A stretch of DNA of 64,000 nt from Streptomyces microflavus (GTDB lineage Bacteria; Actinomycetota; Actinomycetes; Streptomycetales; Streptomycetaceae), in NCBI RefSeq assembly GCF_014650075.1, contig NZ_BMUG01000011.1, positions 124,001 to 188,000 of the forward strand, written 5' to 3'. Positions 57,596-64,000 of this stretch are shown piece by piece. The notes under the pieces are model-generated. The model searched no databases and was not told where the DNA came from. It was given only the letters and a program-made list of their open reading frames with translations. Numbering within the stretch: position 1 is the stretch's first letter; the number at the start of each line of letters is the position of its first letter. Made by a program: the position numbers and the translations under genes.

Positions 57596-60500
57596 ATGCA
57601 ATCAACAACGCGCATCAGAGCGGCAGCTGTTGCTGTGGCGCTCGGGTTGTTCGCCGCCCTGGCCGGGCCCGGCAACGCCCGCGCCGAAGACGCCCCGCCG
57701 GAGTCCACCACGGTCGGCGACGTGACCGGGTTCCGTGCCGAGGGGCCCGTGTACCGGCTGAGCGCCGGCCCGGCCGAGGCCCGCGTCAGCTTCGTCTCCG
57801 AGGAGACCTTCCGCATCGAACTCGCCCCCGACGGCCGGTTCACCGACCCCACGGGCGAGGACATCGTCCTGCCGCAGGGCAAGGCGCCCCGCACCCGCTG
57901 GAAGGACCGCGGCGACCGCTACGAGCTGTCGACCGACGAGGTCACCCTGCGGGCCTACAAGAAGCCGCTGCGCTTCGCCCTGCACCGGGCCGACGGCAGC
58001 CGCGTCTGGTCCGAGGCGAAGGGGCTGAGCTGGACCGGCGACACCACCGTCCAGACCCTGGCCCGGGGCGCCGGGGAGCAGTTCTACGGCGCCGGGATGC
58101 AGAACGGCCGCGGCAACACCTCCCACCGTGACAAGACCGTCCAGGTCGCCGTCGACTACAACTGGAACGACGGCGGCCACCCCAACTCCGTACCCTTCTA
58201 CCTCTCGTCGGCCGGCTACGGCGTCTTCCGCAACACCTACGCCCCGGGCACCTACGCGTTCACCGACCCGGTGACGACCAGCGCGAAGGAACAGCGCTTC
58301 GACGCCTACTACTTCGCCGGTGACGGGGCCAAGGACGTCATCGGGCAGTACACTGACCTCACCGGCAAACCCTTCCTGCCGCCCGTCTACGGCATGGAGG
58401 TGGGCGACGCCGACTGCTACCTCCACAACGCCAACCGGGGCGAGCGCCGCACCCTGGACGCGCTGAAGGTCGCGGACGGGTACGTCGAGAACGACATGCC
58501 CAACGGCTGGATGCTGGTCAACGACGGCTACGGCTGCGGCTACGAGGACCTGGAGGAGACCGCCCAGGGCCTGAAGGACCGCAAGATGGAGCTCGGCCTG
58601 TGGACCGAGGACGGCATCGAGGACCTCGCCGCCCAGGTGAAGGCCGGTCAGCGGGTCGCCAAACTGGACGTCGCCTGGGTCGGCGAGGGCTACAAGTTCG
58701 CCCTCGACGGCTGCAAGGACGCCTACAAGGGCATCGAGGACAACAGCGACGCCCGCGGCTTCACCTGGGCCCCCGAGAGCTGGGCGGGCGCGCAGCGCTG
58801 CGGAGTCCAGTGGTCCGGCGACCAGTACGGCACCTGGGAGTACATCCGCTGGCAGATCCCCACCTACGCGGGCGCCACGATGTCCGGACTCGCCTACACC
58901 ACGGGTGACATCGACGGCATCTTCGGCGGCAGCGCCAAGACGTACACGCGTGACCTCCAGTGGAAGATGTTCCTCGGCACGACGATGACCATGGACGGCT
59001 GGGCCCCCATGGACAAGCAGCCGTTCCGTCACGGGGAGCCGTACACCTCCATCAACCGCGACTACCTGAAGCTCAAGGAGTCGCTGCTGCCCTACCAGTA
59101 CTCCTACGCCCACGAGGCGACCAAGAGCGGTGTCGGCATGGTCCGTCCGCTGGTCCTCGAATACCCGGACGACCCCAAGGCGTCCACGGAGGCGGCGAAG
59201 TACGAGTTCCTCTCCGGCGAGCACTTCCTCGTCGCGCCCGTCTACCAGGACACCACCGAGCGCCGGGACATCTACCTCCCCAAGGGCACCTGGATCGACT
59301 ACTGGAGCGGCCGCACCTACGAAGGCCCCACCACCATCGACTCCTACAGCGCCCCGCTCGACACCCTGCCCCTCTTCGTGAAGGCGGGCGCCGCCGTCCC
59401 CATGTGGCCGGGCATCCGTTCCTACCGCGACCGCACCGCCTCCTCCCCGCTCGCCTGGGACATCTACCCGCAGGGCAACACCTCCTTCACCCTGTACGAG
59501 GACGACGGCGTCACCCGGCAGCACCGGGACGGCAAGTACGCCACCCAGCGCGCCGACGTCCGCGCCCCCGTGCGCGGGGCGGGCGACGTCAAGGTCACCG
59601 TCAACGAGAGCCGGGGGAGCTTCACCGGCAAACAGAGCAAGCGCCCCTACGAGTTCACCGTGCACACCGGCTCCGAACCCCGCTCGGTGCGGCTGGACCG
59701 CACCCTGCCCCGGCTGACCTCGGAGGCCGCGTACGAGGCCGCCCAGCAGGGCTGGTGGTACGACCGGGACGACCGCGGCGGGGTGGTGCACGTCAAGACC
59801 GCGCCCCTGCGCACGGACAAGAAGTTCACCGTGAAGCTGAGCGGCACCAGCGCGGTCGGCGGCAAGAAGGCCTCCGCGGCAGCCGTGCTCTCCGCCCCCA
59901 CGGGCCAGGAGGCCGGCGCGGGAACGCCCGGCCAGGTCCAGGTCGACATCACCGCGGGCAGCGCCGACCTCACCGACGCCTCGGTCACCCTCCAGGTGCC
60001 GGCGGGCTGGAAGAGCACCCCGGCGAAGGTCCCGGGCCGGATACCGGCGGGCGCCACCCGCCGGGTCGCGGTGGAGGTGACCCCGGTGAAGGACGCGGAG
60101 GTACGGGAGACCCGGCTCACCGCCCTTGCCCGCTACCGGGCCGCCGGGGACGCCCGCACCACCGAACAGCGGCTCGCGCTCTCCGTACTGCCACCGCCGC
60201 CCACCGGACAGGCCTGGGCGAGCGACCTGGTCTGGCTCTCCGAGACCAACGGCTACGGGCCCGCCGAACGCGACCGCTCCAACGGGGAGTCGGGGGCGGC
60301 CGACGGCAGGACACTGACGCTCGCGGGCACCACGTACGAGAAGGGCATCGGCACCCACGCCGACTCCGACATCGCGATCCACCTCGGCGGCCGCTGCACC
60401 GCCCTCACCGCCGACGTCGGGATCGACGACGAGATCAACGGCTATGGAGAGGTCGCGTTCTCAGTAGAGGGTGACGGCAAGACGCTGTGGACCTCGCCGA

Positions 60501-60643
60501 AGCTCACCGGAGCCTCGGCGACCGTACCGGTGGACGTGAAGCTCGACGGCGTACGGCAGGTGCGTCTGAAGGTCACCGACAGCAACGGGTCCAAGACCGG
60601 GGACCACGGCGACTGGGCCGCGGCGAAGTTCCACTGCGCCTGA
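57596..60643 (+). CDS. Secreted GH31 alpha-glucosidase-type enzyme with C-terminal NPCBM domain
   Basis: Glycoside hydrolase of family 31, 1015 residues, with a signal peptide MQSTTRIRAAAVAVALGLFA ending in ARA. An N-terminal beta domain precedes the barrel. The catalytic nucleophile is Asp358 in AKLDVAW and the acid/base is Asp409 in WSGDQYGTW. A C-terminal beta-sandwich is followed by an alpha-galactosidase NEW3-like region (VQVDITAGSADLTDASVTL) and a final NPCBM-type carbohydrate-binding module (LSETNGYGPAERDRS to AAKFHCA). It degrades extracellular alpha-glucans; exact linkage preference is unknown. No clear ribosome site precedes the ATG, so leaderless translation is possible. A 16-bp hairpin follows at 60662-60700. 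Confidence 0.9.
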   Translation: MQSTTRIRAAAVAVALGLFAALAGPGNARAEDAPPESTTVGDVTGFRAEGPVYRLSAGPAEARVSFVSEETFRIELAPDGRFTDPTGEDIVLPQGKAPRTRWKDRGDRYELSTDEVTLRAYKKPLRFALHRADGSRVWSEAKGLSWTGDTTVQTLARGAGEQFYGAGMQNGRGNTSHRDKTVQVAVDYNWNDGGHPNSVPFYLSSAGYGVFRNTYAPGTYAFTDPVTTSAKEQRFDAYYFAGDGAKDVIGQYTDLTGKPFLPPVYGMEVGDADCYLHNANRGERRTLDALKVADGYVENDMPNGWMLVNDGYGCGYEDLEETAQGLKDRKMELGLWTEDGIEDLAAQVKAGQRVAKLDVAWVGEGYKFALDGCKDAYKGIEDNSDARGFTWAPESWAGAQRCGVQWSGDQYGTWEYIRWQIPTYAGATMSGLAYTTGDIDGIFGGSAKTYTRDLQWKMFLGTTMTMDGWAPMDKQPFRHGEPYTSINRDYLKLKESLLPYQYSYAHEATKSGVGMVRPLVLEYPDDPKASTEAAKYEFLSGEHFLVAPVYQDTTERRDIYLPKGTWIDYWSGRTYEGPTTIDSYSAPLDTLPLFVKAGAAVPMWPGIRSYRDRTASSPLAWDIYPQGNTSFTLYEDDGVTRQHRDGKYATQRADVRAPVRGAGDVKVTVNESRGSFTGKQSKRPYEFTVHTGSEPRSVRLDRTLPRLTSEAAYEAAQQGWWYDRDDRGGVVHVKTAPLRTDKKFTVKLSGTSAVGGKKASAAAVLSAPTGQEAGAGTPGQVQVDITAGSADLTDASVTLQVPAGWKSTPAKVPGRIPAGATRRVAVEVTPVKDAEVRETRLTALARYRAAGDARTTEQRLALSVLPPPPTGQAWASDLVWLSETNGYGPAERDRSNGESGAADGRTLTLAGTTYEKGIGTHADSDIAIHLGGRCTALTADVGIDDEINGYGEVAFSVEGDGKTLWTSPKLTGASATVPVDVKLDGVRQVRLKVTDSNGSKTGDHGDWAAAKFHCA

Positions 60644-60661
60644 GTCCCGCGCATGAGGAAA

Positions 60662-60700
60662 GGGGTGCTGTACGGGACGACATCTCCCGTACAGCACCCC
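60662..60700. terminator. Perfect 16-bp hairpin between the GH31 gene and the PAC2 gene
   Basis: GGGGTGCTGTACGGGA (60662-60677) pairs perfectly with TCCCGTACAGCACCCC (60685-60700) around a 7-base loop. It lies between two convergent stop codons and serves both. Confidence 0.85.
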
Positions 60701-60715
60701 CGCCCGCGCGCCTCG

Positions 60716-61759
60716 TCACTCCTCGTCGGGGCTCTCCCCGGACGCCTCGTCAGGGCCCTTGTCCTCGGGCTTCTTCCCCGGACCCTGACCGGGCCCCGGA
60801 CCCTGACCGGACTCCGGCCGCGGCGGCTTCGGAGGCCGGGTGCGGCCGGTCGACGGGTCCCGCAGGTACGTCGAGTCCCCGCTCTCCGTCGCATGGCCAC
60901 CGGGTCCCGGCCCGGGGCCGCCGTCCCGGCGCCGCAGATACCGCTCGAACTCCCGGGCGATGGCCTCTCCGGACGCCTCGGGCAGCTCCGCGGTGTCCCG
61001 CGCCTCCTCCAGCGTCTGGACGTACTCCGCGACCTCGCTGTCCTCCGCCGCCAGCTGGTCCACCCCGAGCTGCCAGGCCCGCGCGTCCTCGGGCAGCTCG
61101 CCCAGCGGGATGCGCAGCCCGATCAGATCCTCCAGCCGGTTCAGCAGGGCCAGCGTCGCCTTCGGGTTCGGCGGCTGCGACACGTAGTGCGGCACCGCCG
61201 CCCACAGGCTCACCGCCGGCACCCCGGCATGGGTGCACGCCTCCTGGAGGATGCCGACGATCCCCGTCGGGCCCTCGTAGCGGGTCTCCTCCAGGTCCAT
61301 CGTGCGCGCCAGGTCCGCGTCGGAGGTGACCCCGCTCACCGGCACCGGCCGGGTGTGCGGGGTGTCACCGAGCAACGCGCCCAGGATGACGACCATTTCG
61401 ACGCCCAGCTCATGGGCGAAGCCGAGGATCTCGTTGCAGAACGAGCGCCAGCGCATCGACGGTTCGATGCCGCGCACCAGGACGAGGTCCCGCGGCTTCT
61501 CCCCGCCGACGCGCACCACCGACAGCCTGGTCGTCGGCCAGGTGACCTTGCGCACTCCGTTGTCCAGCCACACCGTGGGCCGGTTGACCTGGAAGTCGTA
61601 GTAGTCCTCGGCGTCCAGCGCCGCGAACACCTCGCCCTTCCACTCCCGGTCCAGATGGCCGACCGCTGTGGAGGCGGCGTCACCGGCGTCGTTCCAGCCT
61701 TCGAACGCGGCCACCATGACCGGGTCGATCAGCTCGGGCACTGACTCGAGCTCGATCAC
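60716..61759 (-). CDS. PAC2 family protein (proteasome assembly chaperone-like)
   Basis: 347-residue cytoplasmic protein of the PAC2 fold. The opening ELIDPVMVAAFEGWNDAGDAASTAVGHL is the family signature, with later blocks LVRGIEPSMRWRSFCNEIL and GILQEACTHAGVPAVSLWAAVPHYV. The Gly/Pro-rich charged C-terminal tail of 65 residues is probably disordered. In eukaryotes PAC2 helps assemble the proteasome. In actinomycetes, which also have a proteasome, its role is not established. It lies near mshC, as Rv2125 does in M. tuberculosis (memory). Confidence 0.9.
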   Translation of the reverse strand: MIELESVPELIDPVMVAAFEGWNDAGDAASTAVGHLDREWKGEVFAALDAEDYYDFQVNRPTVWLDNGVRKVTWPTTRLSVVRVGGEKPRDLVLVRGIEPSMRWRSFCNEILGFAHELGVEMVVILGALLGDTPHTRPVPVSGVTSDADLARTMDLEETRYEGPTGIVGILQEACTHAGVPAVSLWAAVPHYVSQPPNPKATLALLNRLEDLIGLRIPLGELPEDARAWQLGVDQLAAEDSEVAEYVQTLEEARDTAELPEASGEAIAREFERYLRRRDGGPGPGPGGHATESGDSTYLRDPSTGRTRPPKPPRPESGQGPGPGQGPGKKPEDKGPDEASGESPDEE

Positions 61760-61905
61760 CCGGGCCCCCTTCCGATGTCTCCGTACGTACGGAGCAACCT
61801 TACGGCTTCGGGACCCTTGGACCGCAGCCCGTTTGCACGGCCGGGTGAACCTTGCCAGCAGGAGTGGATCATCGGGACGAACAGTGCATCAGCCTGGATC
61901 CGCTC

Positions 61906-62964
61906 TCACTGCCAGAGCGTGGAAGGAGCCTCCCGCCGCACCACCGGGGCGATCTCCTCGGCGAACCGCTGGAGCGTCTCCAGCTGTTCCGGCCGGCTCA
62001 GCCCGAAGCCGTCCACGGTGATCGACTGGAGGTCGTGGCGGTAGACCGTGTGCCAGCCGAGGATCTTGTCGATGATCTGCTGCGGGGAGCCGATCAGCTG
62101 GGGGCCGCCCTCGATCGCGTCCTCGATGGTCCGGAACGGGGTGTTGTAGCCGGCCTTGCCCGCCAGGTGCGGCTTGAACGTCTGCCGCACCCGCGCCTCG
62201 TACAGCTCCTTGTACTGCCGGACGGCCGCCTGCGAGCTGTCCGCGATGAGCAGCCCGCCGGAGCCCGCCGCCACCCGGGCGTCCGCCGGATCGTGGCCGT
62301 ACGCCTCGAACCGCTCCCGGTAGTGCGCGATGAGCTTCGCGTACGCCTCACGCGGCTGGATGGCGTTGGCGGTGAACAGAGGGTCGCCGTGCTTGGCCGC
62401 CAGCTCGGGGGAGTTGAGGCTGGTCGCCGAGCCGTGCCAGATGCGCGGGAGCCCGTCGTACGGACGTGGCACGGTCGTCACGTTCTTCAGCGGCGGGCGG
62501 AACTCGCCCTCCCAGTCGACGCCCTCCTCGCTCCACAGCCGGCGCAGCAGCTCGTACTTCTCCTTCTGGAGGTCCCACTGCCGTTCCTCGTCGAGCCCGA
62601 AGAGGTCGAAGTGGCCCGCCTCGGCGCCCTTCCCGACGACCAGTTCGATCCGGCCCCGGGAGATCTGGTCGAGCGTCGCGAAGTCCTCCGCCACCCGGAC
62701 CGGGTCGAGGATCGCGACGACGGTCACCCCGGTGAGCAGCCGGATCGTGGTGGTACGGGCCGCGATCGCGCCGAGCACGACGCTCGGGCTGGAGGAGAGG
62801 AAGGCTCCGGCGTGCCGCTCACCGACCGAGTAGGAGTCGAAGCCGAGCTCCTCCGCGACGGACGCGGTGGCGATCACCTCCTCGAACCGGTCGGCGGGGG
62901 AGGGGAGTTCGCCGGTCAGAGGGTGCGGGTCATGGCCGATCAGGGAAAGCACCGAGAATCTCAT
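61906..62964 (-). CDS. LLM-class flavin-dependent oxidoreductase
   Basis: Luciferase-like monooxygenase-fold enzyme of 352 residues. It starts MRFSVLSLIGHDPHPLTGELPSPADRFEEV and has FDSYSVGERHAGAFLSSSP, the segment TTTIRLLTGVTVVAILDPVRVAEDFATLDQISRGRIEL of the flavin (FMN) class, and KNVTTVPRPY. It is from a different branch to the F420 enzyme at 50.7 kb. It precedes the PAC2 gene on the same strand by 146 bases; the two are probably separate. The substrate is unknown. Confidence 0.88.
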   Translation of the reverse strand: MRFSVLSLIGHDPHPLTGELPSPADRFEEVIATASVAEELGFDSYSVGERHAGAFLSSSPSVVLGAIAARTTTIRLLTGVTVVAILDPVRVAEDFATLDQISRGRIELVVGKGAEAGHFDLFGLDEERQWDLQKEKYELLRRLWSEEGVDWEGEFRPPLKNVTTVPRPYDGLPRIWHGSATSLNSPELAAKHGDPLFTANAIQPREAYAKLIAHYRERFEAYGHDPADARVAAGSGGLLIADSSQAAVRQYKELYEARVRQTFKPHLAGKAGYNTPFRTIEDAIEGGPQLIGSPQQIIDKILGWHTVYRHDLQSITVDGFGLSRPEQLETLQRFAEEIAPVVRREAPSTLWQ

Positions 62965-63052
62965 GCCCTCCACTTTCCTCGCGGCACATTGCACGGGTAT
63001 GGCGGGAGTGTGGCGCGTGCCGGGGACGCGCGCGTACGTGAACGGGGGCGGC

Positions 63053-63084
63053 TCCCGCGTGGAAGCCGCCCCCGTCCGCCGTAC
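63053..63084. terminator. Hairpin terminator after glpD
   Basis: CGGGGGCGGCT (63053-63063) pairs perfectly with AGCCGCCCCCG (63074-63084) around a 10-base loop. It lies 11 bases beyond the glpD stop (on the minus strand). Confidence 0.75.
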
Positions 63085-63095
63085 CCGCGGGGAGA

Positions 63096-64000
63096 TCAGT
63101 CCCGGTCGGCCAGCAGCTTCTCGACGCCGTCGCGGACGTCGTCCGTCGCCAGGCCCCGGATCGTCAGCGTCGTCCGGCGGCGCAGCACGTCGTCCGCCGT
63201 CTCGGCCCACTCGTGGTCGCGGGCGTAGGCGACCTGGGCCCAGATCTCCGGGGCGTCCGGGTGGACGCGCTCGGCCAGCTCCGGGCTCTCGTTGGCCAGC
63301 CGCGCGATGTCGAAGGCGAGCGAGCCGTAGTGCGTGGCCAGGTGCCGGGCGGTGTCCGGCGCCATCCGGGGGCCGGGGGTGCCGCCGTCGATCAGCAGCC
63401 GGTGCGCGACCGCGTTCGGGTTGGCGATCCCGGGCAGCGGCAGCTTCCTCGGCAGCCGGTTCATCGGCTCCATGTCCTCCGCCAGCGGGTGCCCCGGCAG
63501 GGCGGCCAGCTTGTTCATGACCGTGCGGCCGATGTGGCGGAACGTCGTCCACTTGCCGCCCGCGACCGACAGCATTCCGCCGCGGCCCTCCGTGACGACC
63601 GTCTCGCGCTTGGCCTTGGAGGTGTCGCCCGGACCGCCGGGCAGCACCCGCAGACCGGCGAAGGAGTAGGTGATCAGGTCGCGGGAGAGCTGCTGGTCCT
63701 TGATCGAGAACGCCGCCTCGTCGAGGATCTGCGCGGTGTCCGCCTCGGTCACCGACACGTCCGCCGGGTCGCCCTCGTACTCCTCGTCCGTCGTGCCGAG
63801 GAGCAGCATGTCCTCCCACGGCAGGGCGAACGTGATGCGGTACTTGTCTATCGGGGTGGCCAGCGCCGCCCGCCACGGACGGGTCCGCTTGAGGACCAGG
63901 TGGGCGCCCTTGGAGAGGCGGATGGAGGGGGCCGCGTTCGGGTCCTCCATCTTCCGCAGGTGGTCGACCCAGGGGCCGGTCGCGTTCAGCACGAGCCGGG
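63096..64000 (-). CDS. glpD: Glycerol-3-phosphate dehydrogenase, C-terminal part (5' end outside window)
   Basis: FAD-dependent, membrane-associated oxidation of glycerol-3-phosphate to dihydroxyacetone phosphate. About 300 codons are present and the reading frame stays open to the window edge. Visible blocks are NATGPWVDHLR, the substrate/FAD segment IRLSKGAHLVLKR, LPWEDMLLLGTTDEEYEGDP, SFAGLRVLPGG and SVAGGKWTTFRHIG, and the C-terminal helical domain with DHEWAETADDVLRRRTTL. In S. coelicolor the matching gene belongs to the glycerol (gyl) operon (gylX, SCO1661, from memory). Upstream glycerol genes would lie beyond this window. Confidence 0.95.
   Translation of the reverse strand, partial: RLVLNATGPWVDHLRKMEDPNAAPSIRLSKGAHLVLKRTRPWRAALATPIDKYRITFALPWEDMLLLGTTDEEYEGDPADVSVTEADTAQILDEAAFSIKDQQLSRDLITYSFAGLRVLPGGPGDTSKAKRETVVTEGRGGMLSVAGGKWTTFRHIGRTVMNKLAALPGHPLAEDMEPMNRLPRKLPLPGIANPNAVAHRLLIDGGTPGPRMAPDTARHLATHYGSLAFDIARLANESPELAERVHPDAPEIWAQVAYARDHEWAETADDVLRRRTTLTIRGLATDDVRDGVEKLLADRD

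Noticed and set aside
57602..60382. 926-codon minus-strand frame opposite the GH31 gene
   Set aside because: No family motifs and low-complexity Val/Gly/Ala/Asp composition; the plus strand has a complete GH31 protein.
1..64000. In-frame TTA (bldA-dependent) codons in the real genes
   Set aside because: All TTA triplets I looked at in genes were out of frame (mostly part of a TAC Tyr codon). The scan was by eye, so a missed one is possible.
1..64000. CRISPR arrays, insertion sequences, prophage or integrated elements
   Set aside because: No transposase, integrase or regularly spaced repeats of CRISPR type were found; the tandem repeats at 34.2 kb lack unique spacers.

Overview
The window is a piece of a Streptomyces chromosome. 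The evidence is very high GC with third-position GC bias in every real gene, chaplin genes, mycothiol genes (mshC, mscR), a SoxR of the actinomycete type and many tightly overlapping operons. The secreted M28 aminopeptidase matches the Streptomyces griseus aminopeptidase almost residue for residue, so a relative of the S. griseus group is likely. From memory, the order glpD - mshC - chaplins - gluconate genes - soxR follows the S. coelicolor SCO1661-SCO1697 region in inverted orientation. I could not run an alignment.

Layout. 1-9.8 kb: end of an MFS transporter; an orphan sugar-type ABC ATPase; an aldehyde/alcohol dehydrogenase operon; PPK2 and an EamA exporter; a TetR divergent from an acyl-CoA dehydrogenase; a YiaA/YiaB protein; a second TetR. 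9.8-16.6 kb: a soluble AmiC-like sensor, a MarR regulator and a complete urea/short-chain-amide ABC transporter operon (urtABCDE). 16.6-21.3 kb: MaoC hydratase, soxR, a short BKACE-like protein, an unknown zinc-ribbon-like protein, a GNAT acetyltransferase and a NamZ-like (DUF1343) exported protein. 21.5-28.6 kb: an SDR - CoA ligase - TetR operon, the M28 aminopeptidase, and a divergent kinase-like (APH) plus acyl-CoA dehydrogenase operon. 28.7-37.7 kb: a glucarate-dehydratase-like enzyme, quinone oxidoreductase, two DUF202 membrane proteins, a Nudix hydrolase, a flavoprotein dehydrogenase, an ASCH protein, an unknown TPR-like protein and an APC permease. 37.7-43.3 kb: gluconate genes (permease, kinase, GntR), a mycothiol-dependent formaldehyde pair, a pseudouridine synthase and tRNA-Leu(GAG). 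43.5-52.8 kb: M20 peptidase, two chaplins, small conserved proteins, a RecD2-like pseudo-helicase, an aldo/keto reductase, an F420-type oxidoreductase and a ferritin-like protein. 52.8-64 kb: CorA, the phosphatase - DUF3090 - SCO1664-family - mshC string, a secreted GH31 glucosidase, a PAC2 protein, an LLM oxidoreductase and the 3' part of glpD.

How the genes work together. Three separate pairs of promoters share near-identical palindromes, which suggests three small TetR regulons. The first links the aldehyde/alcohol dehydrogenase operon with the acyl-CoA dehydrogenase at 7.5 kb. The second links the TetR gene at 9.1 kb with MaoC at 17 kb. The third links the SDR/ligase/TetR operon at 21.5 kb with the APH/acyl-CoA dehydrogenase operon at 28.6 kb.

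The third regulon is the most exciting part of the window. Its four enzyme families are those of the levulinate (lva) pathway of Pseudomonas: a CoA ligase, an SDR, an APH-fold acyl-CoA kinase and an ACAD10/11-type dehydrogenase. It could therefore be a TetR-controlled 4-hydroxy- or 4-keto-acid degradation pathway. A second unusual item is a RecD2-like protein whose Walker A, Walker B and later helicase motifs have all decayed.
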